From Methylobacterium sp. E-005 (GTDB lineage: Bacteria > Pseudomonadota > Alphaproteobacteria > Rhizobiales > Beijerinckiaceae): a stretch of DNA of 64,000 nt. The stretch is taken from NCBI RefSeq assembly GCF_022829725.1, contig NZ_JAKSYG010000171.1, forward strand, positions 121,338 through 185,337. The letters are read 5' to 3'. The first letter of the stretch is position 1, and each line of letters begins with the position of its first letter. The notes beneath the pieces were generated by a model. The model saw only the letters and a program-made list of their open reading frames with translations. It was not told the origin of the DNA and searched no databases. The position numbers were made by a program, and so were the translations under genes. This document shows positions 32,827-40,771 of the stretch, piece by piece.

Positions 32827-34614
32827 ATGGCCGAAGCCGTCGCCGACTTCTTCTGGAAACGCCTGGCCGAGTGGGGGGTGAAGAAGATCTTCGGCTATCC
32901 CGGCGACGGCATCAACGGCCTGCTTGGGGCTCTGCAGCGCAACGACCTGCCGTTCGAGTTCATCCAGGTCCGGCACGAGGAGATGGCCGCGTTCATGGCC
33001 GCGGCCTACGCCAAGTTCACCGGCGAGGTCGGCGTGTGCCTCGCCACCTCCGGCCCCGGCGCGACGCACCTGCTCACCGGCATGTACGACGCCCATCTCG
33101 ACCACGTGCCGGTGTTGGCCATCGCCGGCCAGCAGGCGCGCAACGTCAACGGCGCGCACTATCAACAGGAGTTCGACCTCACGAGCGTCTACAAGGACGT
33201 GGCGGCCTACGTGCAGCAGGCCTCCTCGCCCGCGCAGGTCCGCCACATCGTTGATCGCGCCATGCGCATCGCCAAGGCCGAGCGGAAGGTCTCCGCGATC
33301 ATCCTGCCCAACGACCTGCAGGACGTCCCCTACGAGGCGCCGGTGCGCAAGCACGGCAACACGTTCTCCGGCGTCGGCTACACGGCCCCGAAGGTCGTGC
33401 CATTCGATGCCGACCTGCGCCGCGCCGCCGACGTGCTGAACGCAGGCAAGAAGGTCGCGATCCTGGTCGGCGCCGGTGCGCTGCATGCCACCGACGAGGT
33501 CATCGCTGTCGCCAACAAGCTCCAGGCCGGCGTCGCCAAGGCGCTGCTCGGCAAGGCTGCGCTGCCCGACGACCTGCCCTTCGTCACCGGCACCATCGGC
33601 CTGCTCGGGTCCAAGCCGTCGTCGGACATGATGGAGGATTGCGATACCCTTTTCATGATCGGCTCTGGCTTCCCCTGGGCAGAGTTCTTGCCGAAGGAGG
33701 GGCAGGCCCGCGGGGTACAAATCGACATCTCCCCGGAGATGCTCTCACTCCGGTACCCGATGGAGGTGCCGCTGTGCGGCGAGTCCGCCGAGACCCTGCG
33801 GGCCCTGCTGCCGCTGCTGGAGCAGAAGAAGGAGGGCGGCTCCTGGCGCACCGGCATTGAGAAGGGGATGGTCTCCTGGTGGAAGGAGGCCGAGGACCGG
33901 GCGATGGCGAAGGCCAACCCGGTCAACCCGCAGCGCGTCACATGGGAACTGTCGCCCCGCATGCCCGAGCGGGCGATCATCACATCGGATTCCGGCTCCT
34001 GCGCCAACTGGTTCGCCCGCGACCTGAAGATGCGCCGTGGCCAGATGTGCTCGCTCTCAGGCGGCCTCGCGTCCATGGGTGCCGCGGTCCCCTACGCCAT
34101 CGCCGCCAAGGTTGCCCATCCCGACCGTCCGGTGATCGCGCTGGTTGGCGACGGGGCCATGCAGATGAACAATATGGCCGAGTTGATCACGGTCTCGAAG
34201 TACATGCACCGCTGGTCGAACAAGACCTGGATCTGCTGCGTGTTCAACAACGAGGATCTGAACCAGGTCACCTGGGAACAGCGGGTGATGGAAGGCAACC
34301 CGAAGTTCGAGGCGAGCCAGACCATCCCGAACGTGCCCTACCACAAGTTCGCCGAGCTGATCGGCCTGAAGGGCATCTACGTCGATGACCCCGCCAAGGT
34401 CGGTCCGGCCTGGGACGAGGCGCTGGCGAGCCCGGTGCCGGTGGTGCTGGAGGTCAAGACCGACCCCGAGGTGCCGCCGCTGCCGCCGTTCTTCACGTTC
34501 CAGCAGGTGCAGAACTTCATGTCGATGCTCGGCAAGGGCGACCCGAAGGAGCGTCATCTCCTGGTCGACACCGCGCGTCAGGTGCTGAGTTCCGTCCTGC
34601 CCGGCAGCAAGTAG
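32827..34614 (+). CDS. thiamine-diphosphate enzyme, pyruvate oxidase/decarboxylase type
   Basis: 595 residues from ATG 32827 with GAGGA upstream; the longer frame has no site. Three-domain ThDP architecture: IFGYPGDGINGLLGAL and RHEEMAAFMAAAYAKFTG with the catalytic Glu in the PYR domain, a central FAD/NAD-type domain, and VGDGAMQMNNMAELITV plus VFNNEDLNQV, the GDG...NN metal/ThDP motif, in the PP domain. Closest in layout to pyruvate:quinone oxidase (PoxB)-like proteins; acetolactate synthase is less likely given the alpha-proteobacterial stress context. The substrate cannot be read from the sequence. The enolase-family gene follows after 15 bp. Confidence 0.85.
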   Translation: MAEAVADFFWKRLAEWGVKKIFGYPGDGINGLLGALQRNDLPFEFIQVRHEEMAAFMAAAYAKFTGEVGVCLATSGPGATHLLTGMYDAHLDHVPVLAIAGQQARNVNGAHYQQEFDLTSVYKDVAAYVQQASSPAQVRHIVDRAMRIAKAERKVSAIILPNDLQDVPYEAPVRKHGNTFSGVGYTAPKVVPFDADLRRAADVLNAGKKVAILVGAGALHATDEVIAVANKLQAGVAKALLGKAALPDDLPFVTGTIGLLGSKPSSDMMEDCDTLFMIGSGFPWAEFLPKEGQARGVQIDISPEMLSLRYPMEVPLCGESAETLRALLPLLEQKKEGGSWRTGIEKGMVSWWKEAEDRAMAKANPVNPQRVTWELSPRMPERAIITSDSGSCANWFARDLKMRRGQMCSLSGGLASMGAAVPYAIAAKVAHPDRPVIALVGDGAMQMNNMAELITVSKYMHRWSNKTWICCVFNNEDLNQVTWEQRVMEGNPKFEASQTIPNVPYHKFAELIGLKGIYVDDPAKVGPAWDEALASPVPVVLEVKTDPEVPPLPPFFTFQQVQNFMSMLGKGDPKERHLLVDTARQVLSSVLPGSK

Positions 34615-34629
34615 GACGGCTTCCGCGGC

Positions 34630-35724
34630 ATGCGTGACGATCCGAAGATCGGGGCGGTGCGGGCACGGGCCTACACCGTACCCACCGACGCGCCCGAGGC
34701 GGACGGGACGCTCAGTTGGGACAGGACGACCCTCGTCGTCGTCCACGTCGAGGCCGGTGGTGAGACCGGCCTCGTATACAGCTACGCCGATGCTAGCGTC
34801 GCGCGCCTGATCGAGGCGACGCTGGCACCGCGTCTCACGGGTATCCCTGCGTTCGACGTCCCACGGGCGAACGCGGTGCTATGGGGCGCGGTGCGCAACC
34901 TCGGTCGCTCCGGGCTTGCGGCGACCGCGATCTCGGCACTCGACACCGCGCTCTGGGACCTCAAGGCTCGCCTCCTCGACACGCTGCTTGCAAGCCTGTT
35001 CGGTCGGGCACGGGACGCCGTCGAGATCTATGGCAGCGGCGGCTTCACGAGCTACGACGACCGGCAACTATACGATCAGCTCGCCGCTTTCGTCGAGCGG
35101 GACGGCTGCCGGGCGGCGAAGATGAAGGTCGGCAGCCGACCGGAGCGTGATCCGGCACGCATGGCGTCGGCGAAGTCGGCCATCGGCGACGCCCACCTGT
35201 TCATCGATGCCAACGGCGCCTTCACCCCGAAGCACGCCGTCGCGGTCGCGCGGGCGGCCGAGGAGTTCGGCGTGGCGTGGTTCGAGGAGCCAGTGACGAG
35301 CGACGATCCCGCCGGCATGGCCTCCGTCCGCGCGATGGCGCCCGCCGGCATGGAGATCGCGGCGGGTGAATACGTCTACACCCTGGACGACCTGCACGGC
35401 CTGCTCGCTGCCGGCGCGGTCGACGTCGCGCAGGCGGACGTGACCCGCTGCGGCGGATACAGCGGCTTCCTGAAGGTCGCGGCCCTCTGCGAGGCGGCGC
35501 ATATCGACCTGTCCGGCCACTGCGCACCCGTCCTGCACCTGCCCGTGGCGGTTTCGGCGCCGCGGTTCCGGCACCTGGAATGGTTCCACGACCACGTCCG
35601 CATCGAGCGGATGCTGTTCGATGGGGCGCCAGTGCCCCGCGACGGCGCGATCACCCCCGATCCGACCAGGCCGGGCCATGGCCTCACCCTCAAGAAAAGG
35701 GATGCCGATGCCTATGCCGTCTGA
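34630..35724 (+). CDS. enolase-superfamily enzyme (mandelate racemase/muconate lactonising type)
   Basis: 364 residues. The N-terminal capping domain is followed by a barrel with catalytic-type KMKVG (Lys), the metal ligands in FIDANGA, WFEEPV and AAGEYVYT, and SGHCAPVLHLP with the general-base His. These match mandelate racemase-like acid-sugar dehydratases. It probably dehydrates or racemises an acid sugar, which fits the lactonase and GMC genes nearby. The last 17 bases overlap the next gene. Confidence 0.86.
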   Translation: MRDDPKIGAVRARAYTVPTDAPEADGTLSWDRTTLVVVHVEAGGETGLVYSYADASVARLIEATLAPRLTGIPAFDVPRANAVLWGAVRNLGRSGLAATAISALDTALWDLKARLLDTLLASLFGRARDAVEIYGSGGFTSYDDRQLYDQLAAFVERDGCRAAKMKVGSRPERDPARMASAKSAIGDAHLFIDANGAFTPKHAVAVARAAEEFGVAWFEEPVTSDDPAGMASVRAMAPAGMEIAAGEYVYTLDDLHGLLAAGAVDVAQADVTRCGGYSGFLKVAALCEAAHIDLSGHCAPVLHLPVAVSAPRFRHLEWFHDHVRIERMLFDGAPVPRDGAITPDPTRPGHGLTLKKRDADAYAV

Positions 35725-36751
35725 TCACGGCGCCCGCCCGCCGGAGCGCCATCACGCCCCGGGGATAAAGCGGCGCGTCGCCCCGGTGAGGGCCGAAGCG
35801 ACCGTGCACCCGGTGGTCGTCCTCGTCGCCGCCGCGGCCGGGGCCGGTCTCCTGACATGGTTCGCGGCCGGACGTTCCAAGCGCCTCGGATCGGCCACGG
35901 CGGGTCGTCGCTTCAGCCCGCGTGGGCGCGCGGTGACCGCGAGCGCCGCCCAGCGCCTCAACCACGCCTCCACGATGCTGGCCGCCTCGGTGCTGTTCGA
36001 TTCCGGCCTGGAGCATTACCGCGGCCAGTTCTTCAACCGGGCGATGTACACCCCCATCATCGTGTCCAGCGTCACCCTGGCGGCGTCCCTGCACGGGGCG
36101 GGCGACACCGACCCCGGCAGCTCCCGCGTCCGGCACGGGGTGCAGGCGCTCGCCGGCCTCACCGGACTGATCGGCTTCGGCTTCCACGCCTACAACGTCG
36201 GCAAGCGCGAGGGCGGCTACTCCTTCCAGAACCTGTTCTATTCCGCCCCCATCGGCGCGCCGATGGCGTTGACGCTGGCCGGCATCCTCGGCGTCGTCGC
36301 CGAGCGCGTCCGCGATGCCGATCCCGGCGAGCCCCGGCTCGCCGGCTTGCCGGCCGGGCGGGCGTTGGCGGTCGCCACCGCCGGCATGCTGGCGGGCACG
36401 ACCCTGGAGGCGGGGCTGCTGCACTTCCGCGGCGCCTTCCAGAACCCGGCGATGTTCGTCCCCGTCACCCTCCCGCCACTCGCCGCCGCGCTGCTCGTGC
36501 GCGCCGCGGCCAAGCCGGAAGGGGCGAGCCAGGTGGGCGCCAAGTGGGGAATGTGGGCGGTGTCCGCCATGGGCATCGGCGGGGTCGCGTTCCACGCCTA
36601 CGGGGTCGCCCGGATGATGGGCGGCTGGGACAACTGGCGGCAGAACCTGATCGACGGGCCGCCGCTGCCGGCCCCACCCTCCTTCTCCGGTGTCGCGCTC
36701 GGCGGTCTTGCCGCCCTCGAACTCATCGAACGCGACCGCTTCCGCTTCTGA
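35708..36751 (+). CDS. multi-pass membrane protein of unknown function
   Basis: About 347 residues. Three ATGs (35702, 35708, 35714) lie close together; 35708 has AAAGGG at the best distance. Hydrophobic segments include VHPVVVLVAAAAGAGLLTWF near 37-56 and about five more. Two internally similar halves can be seen (SVLFDSGLEHYRGQFFNRAM versus EAGLLHFRGAFQNPAMFVP), an internal duplication. It sits between the enolase-family gene and the gluconate-dehydrogenase-like pair, so it may be a membrane anchor or electron-transfer partner, but no heme motif is visible. Confidence 0.7.
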   Translation: MPMPSDHGARPPERHHAPGIKRRVAPVRAEATVHPVVVLVAAAAGAGLLTWFAAGRSKRLGSATAGRRFSPRGRAVTASAAQRLNHASTMLAASVLFDSGLEHYRGQFFNRAMYTPIIVSSVTLAASLHGAGDTDPGSSRVRHGVQALAGLTGLIGFGFHAYNVGKREGGYSFQNLFYSAPIGAPMALTLAGILGVVAERVRDADPGEPRLAGLPAGRALAVATAGMLAGTTLEAGLLHFRGAFQNPAMFVPVTLPPLAAALLVRAAAKPEGASQVGAKWGMWAVSAMGIGGVAFHAYGVARMMGGWDNWRQNLIDGPPLPAPPSFSGVALGGLAALELIERDRFRF

Positions 36752-36765
36752 CCCGAAAGAACATC

Positions 36766-37425
36766 ATGCGTCCGAGACTGGACCTTTATCCGGGCTACGA
36801 CGTGCTCGCGAAGCGCGACGGCCCGTCCTGGAATGCCAAGACCCGCGAGGTCCTGGAAGAACGGCTGGCGATCGGCCCCGAGACGCGTCGCTTCTTCGAC
36901 GAGGCCGAATGGTCGACGATAACGGCGCTGGCTGAGCGGATCGTGCCGCAACCCGCCGACCGGGGGGATCCGGTGCCAGTGGCCGCCCTCGTCGACCACA
37001 AACTCGCGACCGATACCCGCGACGGCTACCGCAACGCCGCGATGCCGGAGGAGCGCGAGGCGTGGCGCCGAGGGTTGCAGGCCCTCGACGCGGAGGCGCG
37101 GGCACGGTTCGGCGCCCGCTTCCACGAACTCGGTGCCTGGGCGCAGGATGAACTGCTTAAGCTCGCCGAGAACGGCGAACTCACCGACGCCGCCTGGGCG
37201 GACATGCCCTCCAAGCTGTTCTTCCACCAGCGCATCCTGGCCGACGTCGTGAAGGCCTACTACGCCCACCCGACCGCCTGGAACGAGATCGGCTGGGGCG
37301 GCCCGGCGAGCCCGCGGGGCTACGTCCGCATGGACTTCGACCGCCGCGACCCCTGGGAGGCCGCCGAGGCCAAGCCCGGCCGCGAGGACGAGGCCTACGA
37401 AGAGAACCTTCGGGTCGGCCGATAA
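36766..37425 (+). CDS. gluconate 2-dehydrogenase subunit 3-like protein
   Basis: 219 residues from ATG 36766, 14 bp after the membrane protein. FFDEAEWSTITALAERIVPQP near 44-64, then ARFGARFHELGAWAQDELLKLAENG and FFHQRILADVVKAYYAHPTAWNEIGWGGPASPRGY are typical of the small subunit of membrane-bound GMC dehydrogenases (gluconate, fructose, sorbitol). No Tat signal is obvious, unlike many family members. The GMC catalytic subunit follows after 14 bp. A cytochrome c subunit is absent in the window. Confidence 0.87.
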   Translation: MRPRLDLYPGYDVLAKRDGPSWNAKTREVLEERLAIGPETRRFFDEAEWSTITALAERIVPQPADRGDPVPVAALVDHKLATDTRDGYRNAAMPEEREAWRRGLQALDAEARARFGARFHELGAWAQDELLKLAENGELTDAAWADMPSKLFFHQRILADVVKAYYAHPTAWNEIGWGGPASPRGYVRMDFDRRDPWEAAEAKPGREDEAYEENLRVGR

Positions 37426-37439
37426 GGATACCTAAGTCG

Positions 37440-39149
37440 ATGCGCATCCCCGGCCTCGGCAACGCCGCCGACAACCCCAGGTACGTCACGCCCAGCGACG
37501 ACCCGGAGCACCATCCCCGCGCCCGCGATGGCCGGGCGCCGAACGTCATGCGGATCGGCGAGTGGGTGCCGATGCGCCAGCACCGTGACGAGGAGGAGGT
37601 CGATTTCGCCATCGTCGGCACCGGGGCGGGCGGCGGTACCCTGGCCTGCCGGCTCGCCGAAGGCGGCCTGTCGGTGGTGGCCTTCGATGCCGGCCCGTAT
37701 TTCCGTCCGCTGGAGGACTTCGCCTCCGATGAGAGCCATCAGTCCAAATTGTACTGGACCGACGAGCGCATCGTCGACGGCGAGAACCCGCTGCAGATGG
37801 GCTCGAACAATTCCGGCAAGGCCGTGGGTGGCTCGACCGTGCACTACGCCATGGTGGCCCTGCGCTTCCGGCCGGAATGGTTCAAGGCGCGCACCCTGAT
37901 GGGCTACGGCGCCGACTGGCCGATCGATTGGCGGGAGATGTGGCGCTACTACGATCAGGTCGAGGACGACCTGAAGATCTCCGGCCCGGTCAACTATCCT
38001 TGGGGGCCGCACCGGCGCCGGTATCACCGGCGCGCGCACGAGATCAACGCGGCCGCCAAGGTGCTGGCACGGGGCGCCGAAGCGATGGGCGTCAGTTGGA
38101 CGCCGACGCCGCTCGCCACGGTCTCGGCCCCGCACGGCGATGCGCCGCCATGCGTCTACCGCGGCTTCTGCACCCTGGGCTGCTCCACCAACGCCAAGCA
38201 GAGCGTGCTCGTGAGCTACCTGCCCCGTGCCCTGAAGGCCGGCGCCGAGATCCGCGACCTCGCAATGGTCGGGCGCATCGAGACGAGGAACGGCCGGGCG
38301 ACGGGCGTCCACTACTTCCGCGAGGGGCGTTGGCGCTTCCAGCGGGCGAAGAATGTCGTGGTGGCGGGATACGCCATCGAGACGCCGCGCCTGCTCCTGA
38401 ACTCAGCGAACCAGGAGTTCCCGGACGGGCTCGCCAACTCCACGGGCCTCGTCGGCAAGAACCTGATGGTCCAGGGCAACCAAGCGGTCTGGGGCGTCTT
38501 CGACGAGGAGATCCGCAGCTACAAGGGACCGCCCTCGCTCGCCATCAGCGAGCACTGGAACTACGACGACAAGGGCTATGGCCCCTTCGCCAAGGACTTC
38601 TTCGGCGGCTATTCCTACATGAGCCAAGGGCCCCTGCCACAGCTCTGGGCCAACACCCAGGCCTCCGCGCACGGCCTGTGGGGTGAGGCGCTGATGTCCG
38701 AGATGCAGCGCTACAACCACGTCGCTGGGCTCAAGGTCGTCTCCGAGTACATGCCCCAGGAGCGCAACCGGGTGACGCTCTCGGACGTGAAGGACCAGTA
38801 CGGGCTGCCGGTGGCTCGCGTCACCTATTCGTGGTGCGACAACGACAGGGCGCTTAACCGGCACGCCCTCAGGTTCATGCGCGAGGCCCTGTCGGCCGCG
38901 GGTGGCCGCGAGGTCTGGGACCAGGCCGACGACACATGCCATCTCAACGGCACGGCTCGCATGGGCGCCGACCCACGCACCTCCGTGGTCGACGCCGATT
39001 GTCGGTCCTGGGACATCCCGAACCTGTACGTCTGCGACGGCTCGGTCTTCCCGACGGTCGGCGGCGTGAATCCATCGCTTACGATCCAAGCGGTCGCGTT
39101 GCGCACCGCTGACCGGGTACTCGCGGAAAGGCGGCGACCGTCAGCGTGA
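37440..39149 (+). CDS. GMC-family FAD oxidoreductase
   Basis: 569 residues. FAIVGTGAGGGTLACRLAEGG at about 56-76 is the FAD dinucleotide-binding fold. NSGKAVGGSTVHYAM follows, and near the C-terminus CHLNGTARMGADPRTSVVD and GGVNPSLTIQAVALRTAD carry the active His/Asn pair. A cysteine-rich CVYRGFCTLGC near 239-249 is seen in gluconate 2-dehydrogenase large subunits. Oxidises an alcohol or aldose and passes electrons to a membrane carrier with its subunit 3 partner upstream. The next 268 bp hold no gene I can support. Confidence 0.88.
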   Translation: MRIPGLGNAADNPRYVTPSDDPEHHPRARDGRAPNVMRIGEWVPMRQHRDEEEVDFAIVGTGAGGGTLACRLAEGGLSVVAFDAGPYFRPLEDFASDESHQSKLYWTDERIVDGENPLQMGSNNSGKAVGGSTVHYAMVALRFRPEWFKARTLMGYGADWPIDWREMWRYYDQVEDDLKISGPVNYPWGPHRRRYHRRAHEINAAAKVLARGAEAMGVSWTPTPLATVSAPHGDAPPCVYRGFCTLGCSTNAKQSVLVSYLPRALKAGAEIRDLAMVGRIETRNGRATGVHYFREGRWRFQRAKNVVVAGYAIETPRLLLNSANQEFPDGLANSTGLVGKNLMVQGNQAVWGVFDEEIRSYKGPPSLAISEHWNYDDKGYGPFAKDFFGGYSYMSQGPLPQLWANTQASAHGLWGEALMSEMQRYNHVAGLKVVSEYMPQERNRVTLSDVKDQYGLPVARVTYSWCDNDRALNRHALRFMREALSAAGGREVWDQADDTCHLNGTARMGADPRTSVVDADCRSWDIPNLYVCDGSVFPTVGGVNPSLTIQAVALRTADRVLAERRRPSA

Positions 39150-39417
39150 GCCCCTGGTACGACCCGTGAAATTCGAGGCGGTGTCATTCACCGAACCGGG
39201 ATGGCTTGCCGTCTCGCGAGGGTGAGCACGCATCCATCCCGAACGGTCGACGTCGTCGGCATCCGCACCGCCTGCACCCGGGACATGCCACGGCCGCCCG
39301 CGTCCCTCGACTGGAACCCAGGGAGGAGACGGGGATTGGCGCTGACCCGGGACGGACGCGTTCGAAGCGCAGCGCGCCCGATCGAGCCAAGCTTCCCCCC
39401 CGCTACAGGATAACTCC

Positions 39418-40323
39418 ATGACCGACGCCTCCGATCAGCGCCTCGCGATGCAGGACCCGCGCACGCAGTACCCGCAGCCGCCGTTCAAGCGCCAACCCCA
39501 GGAAGCGCCGGGCCTCGCCGGAGCGATGGACCCGAAGCCGGACCACGGTGAGACCAGCTACAAGGGGCACGGACGCCTCACCGGACGGAAGGCGTTGGTG
39601 ACCGGCGCCGATTCCGGCATCGGCCGAGCCGCCGCCATCGCTTTCGCCCGCGAGGGTGCCGACGTGGCGCTCAGCTTCGTCGAGGACGAGATGCCCGACG
39701 CCTGGGAGGTCGCCAAGCTGATCGAGGCGGAAGGGCGCAAGGCCGTCCTGCTGCCGGGCGACATCACCGACGAGGCGTTCTGCGACATGCTCGTGAAAAA
39801 GGTCGTCGCCGATCTGGGCGGGCTGGACATCCTGGTCAACAACGCCGGCAAGCAGACCAACCAGAAGGACATCGGCGATATCACGGACGAGCAATTCGAC
39901 CGGACGCTGAAGACCAACCTCTACGCGATGTTCTGGATCACCAAGGCCGCGCTGCCGCACATGCCAGCGGGCGCGTCGATCATCAACACGGCCTCGGTCG
40001 TGGCCTACAACCCGCCGCAGATCCTCGTCGACTACGCCACAACGAAGGCCGGCATCGTCGCCTTCTCGAAGGCGTTGGCCAAGCAACAGGTCGCCAAGGG
40101 CATCCGGGTGAACGCCGTTGCGCCGGGGCCCTTCTGGACGGCCCTGCAACCGTCCGGCGGCCAGCCGCAGGAGGCGGTCGAGAAGTTCGGGTCCGAGGTG
40201 CCGCTGGGCCGTCCAGGCCAGCCGGTGGAGCTCGCGCCGATCTATGTGTTCCTGGCGAGCCAGGAGGCGAGCTACGTCACCGGCGAGGTCTACGGCGCGA
40301 CGGGCGGCAACGGCACCGCGTAG
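39418..40323 (+). CDS. short-chain dehydrogenase/reductase, YghA-type
   Basis: 301 residues, ATG 39418. A 45-residue N-terminal extension rich in Pro and Gln (QYPQPPFKRQPQEAPGLAG), then a Rossmann fold with TGADSGIGRAAAIAFAREGADV, NNAGKQTN, and the catalytic Ser/Tyr/Lys in NTASVVAYNP and YATTKAGIVAF. The extension is typical of stress-induced SDRs such as YghA/YdaD (general stress protein 39 family). Probably reduces an aldehyde or oxidises a sugar with NAD(P). Monocistronic, convergent with the response regulator gene. Confidence 0.88.
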   Translation: MTDASDQRLAMQDPRTQYPQPPFKRQPQEAPGLAGAMDPKPDHGETSYKGHGRLTGRKALVTGADSGIGRAAAIAFAREGADVALSFVEDEMPDAWEVAKLIEAEGRKAVLLPGDITDEAFCDMLVKKVVADLGGLDILVNNAGKQTNQKDIGDITDEQFDRTLKTNLYAMFWITKAALPHMPAGASIINTASVVAYNPPQILVDYATTKAGIVAFSKALAKQQVAKGIRVNAVAPGPFWTALQPSGGQPQEAVEKFGSEVPLGRPGQPVELAPIYVFLASQEASYVTGEVYGATGGNGTA

Positions 40324-40389
40324 GCTTCAACCATCCGGCCGGGTCTCGGTATCGGGGCGCGGCCGGCGTCGGCCATCGACCCGAGGCGC

Positions 40390-40764
40390 TCAGGCGGCGA
40401 ACCTCTGGATGGCCGCTACGATCCTGCGTCCGTCGAACGGCTTGCCCAGCACTACGCCGCGAGCGGGAATCTGCGCGGCGTCCCAGGGTTGGGACGACAC
40501 CATCAGGAGCTCGATGGGCGGCCAGCGGTCGCGGATGGCGAGCGCGAGCTTCATCCCGGCCGTGGAGCCGCGCATGTCGAGGTCCGTGAACACCGTGCGG
40601 ATGTCCGAGCGGGTCTCCAGCAGCCGGATTGCCTCGGCCACGCTGGTTGCCTCGACCGCATCGCAGCCCGCGTCCTCGACGTAGCCGACCAGCGATAGCA
40701 TCAGGATCGGGTCGTCCTCGACGACGAGCACCAAGGTTTGGCCGGTAGGGTTGTCCTCGGTCAT
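40390..40764 (-). CDS. single-domain response regulator
   Basis: 124 residues, only a receiver domain: VVEDDPILML (acid pocket), phosphoacceptor Asp61 in VFTDLDMRG, and LGKPFD with the conserved Lys. No output domain. It begins 7 bp after the upstream kinase's stop, so kinase and regulator form one operon. Likely a phosphate sink or protein-interaction output. Confidence 0.92.
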   Translation of the reverse strand: MTEDNPTGQTLVLVVEDDPILMLSLVGYVEDAGCDAVEATSVAEAIRLLETRSDIRTVFTDLDMRGSTAGMKLALAIRDRWPPIELLMVSSQPWDAAQIPARGVVLGKPFDGRRIVAAIQRFAA

Positions 40765-40771
40765 CGGCAAC

